From Mechercharimyces sp. CAU 1602 (lineage in GTDB: Bacteria > Bacillota > Bacilli > Thermoactinomycetales > JANTPT01), in NCBI RefSeq assembly GCF_024753565.1, contig NZ_JANTPT010000002.1:214210-278209 (forward strand): a stretch of 64,000 bases of DNA, read 5' to 3'. Below, piece after piece: positions 16,364-25,304 of this stretch (within the stretch, counting starts at the first letter, position 1; the number at the start of each line of letters is the position of its first letter). Made by a program: the position numbers and the translations under genes. The notes under the pieces were generated by a model that searched no databases, was not told the DNA's origin, and saw nothing but the letters and a program-made list of their open reading frames with translations.

Positions 16364-17340
16364 TTTGTGGAGGTTTAGGCTATATCGGCAGTCATGCAAC
16401 ATGGGCTCTAATTGAGGAGCACGGGGAGGAGGTCGTCGTTATCGATAACTTAGCTCAAGGTCACCTCGCTGCCAACATTGCAGGAGCACACCTATATGTA
16501 GGTGACTTGGGCGATGAGCAATTGCTCGACACCATCTTTACCACCCACGATATTGAAGCGGTCATTCATTTCGCCGCTTCTTCCCTTGTCGGAGAAAGTA
16601 TGATTCATCCATTGCAGTATTACAAAAATAATGTATTAGCCACGTACACTCTCCTTGCAGCGATGCAAAAACACGATGTTCGCAAAATAGTCTTCTCTTC
16701 TACTGCCGCTGTCTATGGTGAGCCTGCATCAATTCCAATAGTTGAAACCACACCCCCTCAACCCCACAATCCTTACGGGGAAACAAAATGGGCCAGTGAG
16801 CGCTTACTCCATTGGTGCGATCACGCTTATGGAATCAAAGCTGTTATCCTTCGCTATTTTAATGTTGCTGGAGCACATGTGAGCGGAAAAATCGGAGAAG
16901 ATCATGAACCCGAATCCCACCTTATCCCCTTGATATTACAAGTTGCCCTCGGCAAGCGGCAAGAAGTAACCATCTTTGGCGATGATCATCCCACCCCTGA
17001 TGGTACTTGTATTCGTGATTACATTCATGTGACTGATTTAGTAAATGCTCACTCCTTAGCTCTCGATAAATTACGTCGGGATGAAGAGAGCGCAACCTAC
17101 AACTTAGGAAACGGCCAAGGATATTCTGTACAGGAAGTAATCGCAACAGCTCGACGCATCACCACCCATCCCCTTCCAATCGCAAAAGCAGCCAGGCGTT
17201 CAGGTGATCCCGCTATCCTTGTCGCTTCCTCACACAAGGCAGAAAAAGAATTAGGATGGAGCCCGTCACACTCCAGTTTAGAAAATATCATCGCCAGTGC
17301 CTGGCGCTGGCACTCGCAACATCCTGATGGGTACAAATAA
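16351..17340 (+). CDS. galE: UDP-glucose 4-epimerase
   Basis: Short-chain dehydrogenase family enzyme interconverting UDP-glucose and UDP-galactose with bound NAD. 329 residues. The N-terminal Rossmann motif GGLGYIGSH is at 7-15, Ser-Ser-Thr of the active site lies in VFSSTAAVYG, and the catalytic Tyr-x3-Lys appears as YGETKWASE. CIRDYIHVTDL is the typical C-terminal signature. It overlaps galU by 13 bp and ends the operon, suggesting that galactose, not only glucose, may be attached by the module. Confidence 0.96.
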   Translation: MPILICGGLGYIGSHATWALIEEHGEEVVVIDNLAQGHLAANIAGAHLYVGDLGDEQLLDTIFTTHDIEAVIHFAASSLVGESMIHPLQYYKNNVLATYTLLAAMQKHDVRKIVFSSTAAVYGEPASIPIVETTPPQPHNPYGETKWASERLLHWCDHAYGIKAVILRYFNVAGAHVSGKIGEDHEPESHLIPLILQVALGKRQEVTIFGDDHPTPDGTCIRDYIHVTDLVNAHSLALDKLRRDEESATYNLGNGQGYSVQEVIATARRITTHPLPIAKAARRSGDPAILVASSHKAEKELGWSPSHSSLENIIASAWRWHSQHPDGYK

Positions 17341-17361
17341 ACGGGATGAAGATAAAACAAA

Positions 17362-17386
17362 CGGATGAGACTATGTGTCTCATCCG
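17362..17386. terminator. Terminator between convergent galE and glyA
   Basis: Nine-base perfect stem (17362-17370 with 17378-17386) with a seven-base loop, 22 bases past galE and 24 bases past the glyA stop. T-rich flanks are weak, so strength is uncertain. Confidence 0.6.
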
Positions 17387-17409
17387 CCGTTTACATATTA
17401 TGAGTTTCT

Positions 17410-18654
17410 CTAACCTAATTCAGCGTAAAGAGGAAACTTTTGATTTAATTGAGCAACCCGTGCCCGTGCTTCCTGCTGTACATGCTCGTCTTCCGGATGG
17501 GAGAGCGTAATCGCCATCACCTCAGCAATCTCATGCATCGCGTCTCGATCCATACCCCGTGTAGTAACTGCCGCGGTACCGACGCGCAAACCACTTGTAA
17601 CAAACGGACTCTCCGGATCGAATGGAATCGCATTTTTATTCGTAGTAATACCAATTTCATCTAGCAGATGCTCAGCTTTTTTACCTGTAAGTTGAAAAGG
17701 ACGAACGTCTATTAAGAGGAGATGATTATCCGTCCCACCTGAAATCAACTTAAACCCTTTAGAAAATAACGCTTCTCCCAACTCAGCAGCATTATCAATA
17801 ATTTCTTGAGAGTACTGCTTAAAAGAATCCGACAATGCTTCCCCAAAGGCGACTGCTTTAGCTGCAATCACATGCATCAGCGGTCCTCCCTGTATGCCTG
17901 GAAAGATGGCTTTATCTACTTTCTTCGCATGTTCGCTCTTGCAGAGGATCATCCCTCCACGAGGTCCACGTAAGGTTTTATGGGTTGTAGTCGTAACAAA
18001 ATCAGCGTAAGGAACCGGGTTGGGATGTAAACCTGTCGCTACTAAGCCTGCGATATGCGCCATATCCACCATAAAGTAACAGCCCACTTCATCAGCTATC
18101 GCTTTCATGCGTTTAAAGTCTATTTGGCGGGGATATGCACTCGCCCCTGCAACCAACAACTTTGGTTTATGCTCCAAGGCGATGCGGCGAACTTCTTCGT
18201 AATCAATACGATGGGTGTTCTCATCTACACCATACGATACAAATTGATACAACTTCCCGGAAAAGTTAACCGGACTCCCATGCGTCAAATGGCCGCCATG
18301 AGCCAAGTCCATTCCCAAAACCGTATCGCCTGGGTCCAGTACGCTATAATAAACAGCCATATTGGCTTGAGCACCCGAGTGCGGCTGTACGTTGGCATGC
18401 TCTGCACCAAATAGCTTTTTCGCACGTTCACGCGCTAGTTCTTCTGCTTCATCAACAAACTCACAGCCACCATAGTAACGCTTTGCTGGATACCCTTCAG
18501 CATATTTATTGGTTAATACACTTCCTAGTGATTCTAATACTGCCTGGCTAACAAAGTTTTCTGATGCAATCAGTTCAATTTTCCCCTGTTGTCGTGCCAA
18601 TTCACATGCAATGATCTTTGCTATTTCTGGATCTTGATTACGAAGATGTTTCAC
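17410..18654 (-). CDS. glyA: Serine hydroxymethyltransferase
   Basis: PLP enzyme that converts serine and tetrahydrofolate to glycine and methylene-tetrahydrofolate. 414 residues, the usual length. The PLP lysine lies in [14 protein letters not shown] (about 219-232). Substrate-loop sequences [13 protein letters not shown] and [11 protein letters not shown] are intact. The start is GTG at 18654 with AGGAGGGAG upstream. Neighbouring ywlG, rpiB and ywlE are in Bacillus order. Confidence 0.98.
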   Translation of the reverse strand: MKHLRNQDPEIAKIIACELARQQGKIELIASENFVSQAVLESLGSVLTNKYAEGYPAKRYYGGCEFVDEAEELARERAKKLFGAEHANVQPHSGAQANMAVYYSVLDPGDTVLGMDLAHGGHLTHGSPVNFSGKLYQFVSYGVDENTHRIDYEEVRRIALEHKPKLLVAGASAYPRQIDFKRMKAIADEVGCYFMVDMAHIAGLVATGLHPNPVPYADFVTTTTHKTLRGPRGGMILCKSEHAKKVDKAIFPGIQGGPLMHVIAAKAVAFGEALSDSFKQYSQEIIDNAAELGEALFSKGFKLISGGTDNHLLLIDVRPFQLTGKKAEHLLDEIGITTNKNAIPFDPESPFVTSGLRVGTAAVTTRGMDRDAMHEIAEVMAITLSHPEDEHVQQEARARVAQLNQKFPLYAELG

Positions 18655-18761
18655 TTTTCTCCCTCCTCTTGATAGACCGATCTTAATTCATCTTTTCTCT
18701 TTCTCTTTTATTGTAGCAGAAGAGTCATCCTCAGTCGTATATATTCCCGCCTTGCTACCCA

Positions 18762-19322
18762 TTAATCTTCACAAACATAAACAGCCCGTGCACCACCAAT
18801 CAATTTTGGGCGAGATTTTGCTAATGTAATATGTGCTTCCCCAATGGAACGCAGACTGACGCGTACTGGCACGCAGACCTCCCTCATATGCATCCCAATT
18901 AAAGTGTCGCCAATATCTAAACCAAGATCAGCTTTCCCCCTGAGCGACTCAACTAACACTGCATCCGTAAATTTACGAAAAGCCGCCGCCGCCATCGCTC
19001 CGCCAGCTCCTACAACAGGGATAGCCGCAACTTCTTGTAGATCCCTCTTCTCCATGGTACTTCGTTCTACCACCAACGCACGGTTAAGGTGTTCACAGCA
19101 TTGGATCGCTAATTGAAATGACCTTTCCTGTTGCCACTTCAACAATACCTGCAAGAGGGATTCCGCAACCCCCTCACTACCTGACGTACCGATATGGTTC
19201 CCCATAACCTCACTGGTGCTCACACCAACCACTAGTAGCTTCCCTGCGGTAAGCTCGCACTGGTGCTCCAGCTCGTGTAGCACTTGTTCCAATTGTGTTC
19301 CTATCCCCACGTTCCCTTCCAT
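18762..19322 (-). CDS. ywlG: TIGR01440/UPF0340 family protein (YwlG)
   Basis: About 186-residue protein of the YwlG family, conserved next to glyA in Bacilli and of unknown biochemical role. Recognisable features are GVSTSEVMGNHIGTSGSEG near the N-terminus, AIPVVGAGGAMAAAAF in the middle and GGARAVYV at the end. It overlaps or abuts the rpiB stop, and the rpiB end contributes its GGAGGG ribosome site, so the start at 19322 is preferred over 19331. Confidence 0.9.
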   Translation of the reverse strand: MEGNVGIGTQLEQVLHELEHQCELTAGKLLVVGVSTSEVMGNHIGTSGSEGVAESLLQVLLKWQQERSFQLAIQCCEHLNRALVVERSTMEKRDLQEVAAIPVVGAGGAMAAAAFRKFTDAVLVESLRGKADLGLDIGDTLIGMHMREVCVPVRVSLRSIGEAHITLAKSRPKLIGGARAVYVCED

Positions 19323-19327
19323 ACTCC

Positions 19328-19777
19328 TCATCCCTCCAAAGAGTGGATCTTCTCTACACGACGTTGATGCCGGCCCCCAGCATAGCTACTTTCTAACCAG
19401 GCACTTACGATCTCATGTGCTAATCCAGCACCTACAACGCGCTCCCCGATCGCTAAAATATTAGCGTTATTATGTTCACGTGCCATCCGAGCCGAAAAGG
19501 TATCGCTTACGACCGCACAGCGAACCCCATTCACCTTATTGGCTGCAATCGACATGCCGATGCCTGTCCCACAAACGAGTATGCCTAACTCCACCTCAGC
19601 TGCGACCACTTTTTTAGCGACGATCCCCGCATAGTCAGGGTAATCGACCGAGTGAGCGTCGTCATAACAACCCACATCGACAACGTCAATCTCCATCTCT
19701 TCTAATAGTGAAACAAGAGACTGCTTCAACTTTAATCCACCATGATCAGACCCTATCGCTAACCTCATCTTTTTCAT
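19328..19777 (-). CDS. rpiB: Ribose-5-phosphate isomerase B
   Basis: Interconverts ribose-5-phosphate and ribulose-5-phosphate. 149 residues. GSDHGGLKLK at the N-terminus and the active-site Cys in ILVCGTGIGMSIAANK (about residues 66-81) mark the RpiB/LacB family. REHNNANILAIGERVVG is a further signature. It lies between ywlE and ywlG as in Bacillus. Confidence 0.96.
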   Translation of the reverse strand: MKKMRLAIGSDHGGLKLKQSLVSLLEEMEIDVVDVGCYDDAHSVDYPDYAGIVAKKVVAAEVELGILVCGTGIGMSIAANKVNGVRCAVVSDTFSARMAREHNNANILAIGERVVGAGLAHEIVSAWLESSYAGGRHQRRVEKIHSLEG

Positions 19778-19793
19778 TCCTCTCTTCTTTTGT

Positions 19794-20432
19794 CTATCGA
19801 GAACGTGTTAATTGCGTCACTAACTGATCGATTAAGCGTTCCAATTCATTGTAACTACTGCGATACACCTCGACACTCCCACTAAAGGGATCCTGAATAT
19901 CTTGTCGAAAACCGCGTTCATTTAATTCGTTTAGAAGGCGGGCCTGCTCCTGCAAAAGCTCTTCTAGCTCCCTCTTCTTAGTTGCTGTCCCCTCTTCTTT
20001 TTTTTCCAGCGCATGCTTATATAAAGCATGCTTCGTCTCAATATCCACATGCAGACGGTCTAGCTCCATCAATAAATGACCCACTTGCTTATCTCTTTGC
20101 ACGTATTCACGCAACGTATAAATTTTATCCAGGTACTGCGGATATGAGCGCACCAAAATCTCCTTATGTGTCATCGTCATCGTCAGAACCAAATCAGCTG
20201 CTTGTATCAACTCCGTTGTTACCGTCTGAGAACGATGACCACTACCGTCCAGCCCCTTTTCACGGAGAACAATTTGCGCATGTTCTGACATCGATAAATC
20301 GCTAACTGCAGCTACACCAGCTGAATGAACCGTGAGATGCAATCCTTTTTTACGCGCTTTCTCTTTGAGTAACACCTCCGCCATCGGACTGCGGCACGTA
20401 TTACCCGTACAAACAAAAAGTATGTTTTCCAT
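19794..20432 (-). CDS. ywlE: Low-molecular-weight protein arginine phosphatase with an inserted charged helix
   Basis: LMW phosphatase of the YwlE type, which removes phosphate from arginine residues marked by McsB. The P-loop CTGNTCRS spans Cys8 to Arg14, and Thr12 matches the residue that gives YwlE arginine specificity. The general acid Asp181 lies in DPFSGS. B. subtilis YwlE is about 150 residues; this one is about 212 because some 66 charged residues (about 113-178, rich in K, E, L) separate the core from the acid loop. The start at 20432 is chosen for its GGAGGT site. The insertion is read straight through, so this is not a frameshift. Confidence 0.92.
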   Translation of the reverse strand: MENILFVCTGNTCRSPMAEVLLKEKARKKGLHLTVHSAGVAAVSDLSMSEHAQIVLREKGLDGSGHRSQTVTTELIQAADLVLTMTMTHKEILVRSYPQYLDKIYTLREYVQRDKQVGHLLMELDRLHVDIETKHALYKHALEKKEEGTATKKRELEELLQEQARLLNELNERGFRQDIQDPFSGSVEVYRSSYNELERLIDQLVTQLTRSR

Positions 20433-20465
20433 CCCTTCTACCTCCAACAAACGTATGCAAAACTT

Positions 20466-21191
20466 TTAGGAACCGTGTAAATGATGCAGGAAGTACATCA
20501 ATATAATTCCGAAGATCAACCCCAACCATCCCCCTAATTGATCAATGCGCAGGGATCGGGGGCCTACTTCACTCACCACCCAAATCATCGTGGTGGCTGC
20601 CATCATTAAACCGACGGCAACGACTGAAGGGTACGCGACTAAATATTTATACCCAATCCAAGCACCTATAGGAAGAGCACCACATGTAATTAAAGTGAGC
20701 AGTACAATAAAAAGTGGAGAACGACCTGCCGCTAGTAACGGTGCTGCTAAACCAATCCCCTCAGGGACATTATGAATTGCAATCGCAAAGGCCAAATGTA
20801 AGCCCATCGCATGTTCCATACCAAAGCCAATCCCGATAGCCGCTCCCTCGGGAGCGTTATGTGCAGCAACTGCAATCATGAGATACAAACCTAATCTTTC
20901 TAATTCCGCTTGATGATTGGGTTGAAGGAAACGATCCTCCCTATGAAACTGTTTTAACAGCATCATTAAGGAGAGCCCCCCTCCTACTCCCAACGCCAGA
21001 TGAGGAATATCTCCATACCGAATCGCAGTCGGAAGTAAATCTAACCATGACACCATAATCATCACACTGGCAGACATCCCTAAGGCAAAGGAGATCATGC
21101 GACTAGAAAGCGATCGCTTCCAAATCACGATCATCGCTCCGACCAACGTGGCACTACCCGACAGGAAGCTGAAGATAATCGCATCACTCAC
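20466..21191 (-). CDS. ZIP family metal transporter
   Basis: 241-residue membrane protein with about eight helices. Two ZIP metal-site motifs, HNAPEG and HNVPEG, occur in the central helices (about 115 and 140). These ligands carry zinc, iron or manganese. It lies between mntP and ywlE, a location where ZIP proteins are not found in B. subtilis. Next to the manganese exporter it may take part in Mn or Zn balance, but direction and metal are inference. Confidence 0.9.
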   Translation of the reverse strand: MSDAIIFSFLSGSATLVGAMIVIWKRSLSSRMISFALGMSASVMIMVSWLDLLPTAIRYGDIPHLALGVGGGLSLMMLLKQFHREDRFLQPNHQAELERLGLYLMIAVAAHNAPEGAAIGIGFGMEHAMGLHLAFAIAIHNVPEGIGLAAPLLAAGRSPLFIVLLTLITCGALPIGAWIGYKYLVAYPSVVAVGLMMAATTMIWVVSEVGPRSLRIDQLGGWLGLIFGIILMYFLHHLHGS

Positions 21192-21204
21192 TCTGATTCG
21201 CCCC

Positions 21205-21768
21205 TCACCATAGAAATTTACACCCGAGTAAGATTAAAATCGTGCCACCGATCGCTTCACTGTAATCACCCAACCAATCACCAGAAGTACGTCCTAACAT
21301 CATTCCAAGGGCAGCCATGCAGGCGCTCGCAAATCCAAACAACAGTACCGCAATCAAGAGGTTCGATCGAAATAAACCAATCGACAATCCAGCTGACAAT
21401 GAATCTACGCTCACACTGAAGGAGAAAAATATGATTCCAATCCAATGCTGTGGATGTATCCCTCTACTCTTCTTTCCTTTCCACAGACTACTGAGCAACA
21501 TGTGACCTCCGAGGAGGAAAAATAGGCTCCCTCCCACAAGGGTTCCTATCTCTTGAAACACCTGACTTAAATATCCACCAATCACATATCCGAGCAGAGG
21601 CATCGCCATGTGAGACAACCCAATCCATGTACTGATTATCACCACTTGTCGGAACAAAATTCCTTTTACACCAATCCCGATCCCTAGCGAGAAGGCATCC
21701 AAACCGAGAGCAATCGCAATCATTGATAAGGTCATCAGTTGACCCCATTGCGGCAATGTCAACTCCAT
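21205..21768 (-). CDS. mntP: MntP-like manganese efflux pump (YwlD)
   Basis: About 187-residue, six-helix protein of the MntP/YwlD family. The conserved acidic residues sit in ALGLDAFSLGIGIG (helix 1) and SVSVDSLSAGLSIG (helix 4), an internal repeat typical of the family. GGGAGGG is seven bases before the ATG at 21768, so that start is preferred over the upstream ATG at 21816. No Mn riboswitch (yybP-ykoY) is seen upstream, as it is internal to an operon after sua5. Confidence 0.9.
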   Translation of the reverse strand: MELTLPQWGQLMTLSMIAIALGLDAFSLGIGIGVKGILFRQVVIISTWIGLSHMAMPLLGYVIGGYLSQVFQEIGTLVGGSLFFLLGGHMLLSSLWKGKKSRGIHPQHWIGIIFFSFSVSVDSLSAGLSIGLFRSNLLIAVLLFGFASACMAALGMMLGRTSGDWLGDYSEAIGGTILILLGCKFLW

Positions 21769-21828
21769 CCAAGCGCCCTCCCACCTGTAGCTTGTCTTCC
21801 TTGGATGGATATGCAAATGCTAGTACAA

Positions 21829-22962
21829 TCAGAACAGGGAAGAAAAGGAGGTGGGACTTCTATGGGGTGAGAGCATGCCTTTCCCCGCTTTTTGCAACCG
21901 ATTCATCACGGAGTCAAATAGACCGACTGACGGAAAAGTTTCCGCCAAAATTACTTGAGCTTCCATCTGGTCACATTGACGCAATGCACGAAAAAGATGG
22001 TGAGCAACACTGCTTGGATCAGAGCGTCGCCCACAAAGAATTACCGCATGATCACCATACGCCGACTGATGCTCTTCCGTCGTTAAGATCGCAACCTTCA
22101 GATCGAGTGCGCATGCTTCATCAGCCAATCTTTGAATATGAAGGACTTGCTCTTCTGGCTTTCCGTCTACCAACCATAAATCCCCCATAGGAGCATAATG
22201 ACGGTACTTCATGCCAGGCGAGCGGGGGCGAACGCTCCCCTCTATCAAGGCAGGATCCACCTGTAGCTGTGGAACCACCTCCATTAATTGTTCACGAGCA
22301 ATGCCCCCTGGTCTGAGGAGCATAGGGATGTCGCCACTTACGTCAACGACTGTCGATTCTACCCCAATTCCTGTCGATCCACTATCCAATAATCCGCCTA
22401 TTCTCCCCTGCAAATCACTCCACACGTGAGCCGCTTCTGTTGGACTAGGTCGCCCTGAGCGATTAGCGCTAGGTGCTGCGATAGCCAGATTTGTCTCTTT
22501 CAACAGTGCCTCGGCTACGGGATGCCGGGGAAAACGTATTCCCACTGTATCTAAGCCTGCAGTCACCGGTGTGGCAACCGAACCGTTATGAGGGAGAATG
22601 AGTGTTAAAGGCCCCGGCCAAAAGTGATACATCAACCGTTCTGCCACAGATGAAACGCCCGATACCAGTTGTTCAACCTGCGAGAGTTGTCCAATATGAA
22701 CGATCAACGGGTTATCGGCTGGGCGACCTTTTGCGCGAAAGATTTCATATACTGCCTCTTCTGAGGTAGCATCCGCCCCCAGCCCATACACTGTTTCTGT
22801 CGGAAAAGCGACTAATTTACCTTTCATTAACATTTGCGCTGCTTGCTGTAGCGAATTGCGCTCGTCCTGATTCCAAGGTGGATGAGATGAAACCTCCCAC
22901 CTCTGAGTCTTCCGTTCATCCAACTGCTGTTCACCTTCCCTATGAAATATCTTCTTCATCAT
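21829..22962 (-). CDS. sua5: L-threonylcarbamoyladenylate synthase (Sua5/YwlC type)
   Basis: Makes threonylcarbamoyl-AMP from threonine, bicarbonate and ATP, the first step of t6A37 tRNA modification. 377 residues: a YrdC domain (about 35-225) with PTETVYGLGADA, KGRPADNPLIVH and SANRSGRPSPT, followed by the shorter Sua5 C-terminal domain. Length matches the two-domain form. It lies beside mntP and upstream of spoIIR in Bacillus-like order. Confidence 0.95.
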   Translation of the reverse strand: MMKKIFHREGEQQLDERKTQRWEVSSHPPWNQDERNSLQQAAQMLMKGKLVAFPTETVYGLGADATSEEAVYEIFRAKGRPADNPLIVHIGQLSQVEQLVSGVSSVAERLMYHFWPGPLTLILPHNGSVATPVTAGLDTVGIRFPRHPVAEALLKETNLAIAAPSANRSGRPSPTEAAHVWSDLQGRIGGLLDSGSTGIGVESTVVDVSGDIPMLLRPGGIAREQLMEVVPQLQVDPALIEGSVRPRSPGMKYRHYAPMGDLWLVDGKPEEQVLHIQRLADEACALDLKVAILTTEEHQSAYGDHAVILCGRRSDPSSVAHHLFRALRQCDQMEAQVILAETFPSVGLFDSVMNRLQKAGKGMLSPHRSPTSFSSLF

Positions 22963-22987
22963 ACCATCTCATCTTGGCAAAACAAAA

Positions 22988-23012
22988 CGCCCCTCGGCTA
23001 CGGTTAGAGGCG
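22988..23012 (-). terminator. Probable terminator after the GNAT gene
   Basis: On the minus strand CGCCTC pairs with GAGGGGCG across a short loop and is followed by TTTTGTTTTG. The stem has an internal bulge. Confidence 0.5.
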
Positions 23013-23039
23013 GTCATGTAAGAACATGATATGGGTAAG

Positions 23040-23501
23040 TTACACTTGTGACTGCTTGACTTGGCTCAAAGATGTGACCATCAGCACTCCACCTTTTTCA
23101 CGCGCATGGTGTATATGGTCAGATTTTTTTAACTCTACAGGTAATACTTCCCACGGAACCTGCGTAAAGCCTGCCTCCTCAAAAAACCGTTTAGTCACTC
23201 CGGCAAAGAGGTACACCTTGGTTAATCGTAAGTATTGTGCAAAGGAGAGCGCTGCCCCGAACAATTCTAAGCCTACTTTTCCATTCCAAACCTCACTTTC
23301 TATTACAAAGGAACGCAATAATCCCTCGTCTCCATATACTTCGATTCCGACAGCTCCTAAAATTTGTTCATCCTCTTCTCGTTCAATCACAAGAAAGTGA
23401 TCAATATGCTTGTCCACCCCCTCTTCATGTAGACCCGCTTGACAAAGCAGTTGACATATAGGAGTGATATCACGTTCCTCCGCACGTCTAATCAAAAACA
23501 T
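23040..23501 (-). CDS. GNAT-type N-acetyltransferase
   Basis: 153-residue protein with the GNAT layout: IRRAEERDITPICQLL at the N-terminus, strand LGAVGIEVYGDEGLLRSFVI, and KVGLELFGAALSFA at the acetyl-CoA position (residues about 75-90). It ends with RFFEEAGFTQVPWEVLP. The pyrophosphate loop is degenerate compared with the R/Q-x-x-G-x-G/A consensus. It resembles the ArsN2-like group, but no arsenic genes are near. Substrate unknown. Located between spoIIR and sua5. Confidence 0.75.
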   Translation of the reverse strand: MFLIRRAEERDITPICQLLCQAGLHEEGVDKHIDHFLVIEREEDEQILGAVGIEVYGDEGLLRSFVIESEVWNGKVGLELFGAALSFAQYLRLTKVYLFAGVTKRFFEEAGFTQVPWEVLPVELKKSDHIHHAREKGGVLMVTSLSQVKQSQV

Positions 23502-23593
23502 TATAGGTCCCCTCCTCGTTCTCTCGCATCTCTTTCAATTTATACGCACTAGAGAAGAGGAATATCACTTTTTTCAGCTACACAAAACAAAAA

Positions 23594-23614
23594 CCCTGTC
23601 CCACTGGAACAAGG
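23594..23614 (-). terminator. Intrinsic terminator of spoIIR
   Basis: Nine-pair stem (23594-23602 with 23606-23614, including G-U pairs) and three-base loop, then TTTTTGTTTTG on the minus strand, 16 bases past the spoIIR stop. Confidence 0.75.
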
Positions 23615-23629
23615 ATGGTATAACCCCTT

Positions 23630-24319
23630 TTATTTAAATAGTCCGGTGAAAAATTCCTTCAGGGAGTCGACGAAGAAGAACCTTACCTCAACCGGCTTGT
23701 CTTTTGTGGATGTAGTAACTGTACGCGTAACTGGATTGGCTAATGCCTCTGCCTCTGCCACCATCGCTGTCGCTTGTGAGATTTTCTCATCTTCTGAGAC
23801 GGCGTCGCCATTACTCATATCGACAAAACAGAGAGGTGGAAAGAGAACACACCACCAATTATCCCCTTCCCCTTCCCCGATTGTGATACGGAGTGCTTCA
23901 TACTCACCTGCAGGATAAACACGGTTACCATACATTTTTGTAGGGAAGGGAACTTGTCCAAAGTCTACATCCACTTCATAATCGTAGCCATGCTGCTTCA
24001 CAATTTTAGCTGCTAATCCTTCAAATGTGGGAATGTGATCTTTTACTAGTGAACGCGCTTCTACTAAGGTATTAGGTTGATTTACCCATCCCCCCATCTC
24101 CTCTAGCACGGCATCCCTTACTTTCTGCTTCAGTGCCTGATCTTGCACAGTATCGCTGTTGGCTAAAATTCGGAGGCGTATCGACTCCTCTGGAATCGCA
24201 GTGTCATTTTCTTGAAAGGTTGTCGCCGCTACTACAGCATCTTCACCATTGGTCAGGTACAGAAAACCGCTTACTAATGCCGCTATCATCAATAAAAATG
24301 TATAAGTGCGTATTCGCAT
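23630..24319 (-). CDS. spoIIR: Stage II sporulation protein R
   Basis: Forespore-made secreted signal that activates the protease SpoIIGA to process pro-sigma-E in the mother cell. About 229 residues with an N-terminal membrane/signal segment and the family block SIRLRILANSDTVQDQALKQ (about residues 47-66). The region WWCVLFPPLCFVD is also typical. The start at 24319 is selected because GAGGGGG lies eight bases upstream; ATGs at 24337 and 24370 are less well placed. Its presence is direct evidence for endospore formation. Confidence 0.93.
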   Translation of the reverse strand: MRIRTYTFLLMIAALVSGFLYLTNGEDAVVAATTFQENDTAIPEESIRLRILANSDTVQDQALKQKVRDAVLEEMGGWVNQPNTLVEARSLVKDHIPTFEGLAAKIVKQHGYDYEVDVDFGQVPFPTKMYGNRVYPAGEYEALRITIGEGEGDNWWCVLFPPLCFVDMSNGDAVSEDEKISQATAMVAEAEALANPVTRTVTTSTKDKPVEVRFFFVDSLKEFFTGLFK

Positions 24320-24417
24320 AAAATGAAGCCCCCTCATGAAACTGTTATCTTCATTATGGACAGGCTCCATTCCATTTAATCATTGACGGGCAGAAAAGAG
24401 CGATCTTTTTCCCTTTT

Positions 24418-25287
24418 CTATGTGCGCCACCCGATTACCATGCGCTCAATCCCAGCCAGATCAACTTTCACCTCTACATGCTCCAACCACTCCTCCAAGA
24501 GAGCAGCTACTTCTTCGCCTTGGCCTGCTCCCACTTCAAATGCGATCATCCCCCGCTCTTTTAAACACGATTGTGCCTGCTTACTGAGGATGCGATAGGG
24601 AGATAAGCCATCCTCTCCTCCATCAAGCGCCAAGTGGGGTTCATGGGAGCGTACTTCTACTTGCAAGGATGCGATCTCTACACTGGGAATATAGGGAGGG
24701 TTAGAGACGATGATATCCAGCTCCACCCCTGTCTGTATGAGCGGGGTGAGCCACTCACCTTCAGACCAGTTCACTCGCTCGCCTACACCCAATTGATTCG
24801 CATTCTGCTTAGCAACCTGCAAGGCAGCGGATGACACATCAATAGCAAAACATTGCCACTGTGGGCGTTCTAACGCCAATGTAGTAACGATTGCCCCACT
24901 GCCTGTACCGATGTCAGCCATCTTTAACTCTGACTCCTGCCACAGCTTGTCCGCTCGCTGTAGCACCGCCTCTATTAAAAGCTCTGTCTCCGGACGTGGA
25001 ATCAACACAGAAGGGTTGACAGCGAAGACGCGTCCATAAAACTCATGCTCACCCAATATATACTGTATGGGGTATCCACTGCTTCGCTGTTGTAACATAT
25101 CTTCTAGTTGGGAAGCTAGTGTAGAGGGAAAAGGGTGATCTAACTGTAGAAAATAGGATGTTCTTTCAAGCTGTAATAGATGAATCATCATCCATTCCGC
25201 TTCTCGGTCTGCGCTTTCGATTCCATGCTCACGTAAAAAAGAAGAAGCCTGTCGGTAGGCTTCCCGAATCGTACCTAGTTTATGCAT
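24418..25287 (-). CDS. prmC: Release factor glutamine methyltransferase
   Basis: S-adenosylmethionine-dependent enzyme that methylates the GGQ glutamine of release factors. 289 residues. The N-terminal helical RF-binding domain is followed by motif I DIGTGSGAIV and the catalytic NPPY motif in IVSNPPYIP. It follows prfA by 17 bp in the same operon, encoding its own substrate. Confidence 0.96.
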   Translation of the reverse strand: MHKLGTIREAYRQASSFLREHGIESADREAEWMMIHLLQLERTSYFLQLDHPFPSTLASQLEDMLQQRSSGYPIQYILGEHEFYGRVFAVNPSVLIPRPETELLIEAVLQRADKLWQESELKMADIGTGSGAIVTTLALERPQWQCFAIDVSSAALQVAKQNANQLGVGERVNWSEGEWLTPLIQTGVELDIIVSNPPYIPSVEIASLQVEVRSHEPHLALDGGEDGLSPYRILSKQAQSCLKERGMIAFEVGAGQGEEVAALLEEWLEHVEVKVDLAGIERMVIGWRT

Positions 25288-25304
25288 CGAATGGTTCCTC
25301 CATT

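Noticed and set aside
19794..20432. YwlE extension as a fusion or frameshift
   Set aside because: The frame is continuous and the catalytic Asp loop follows the insertion, so it is a true insertion.
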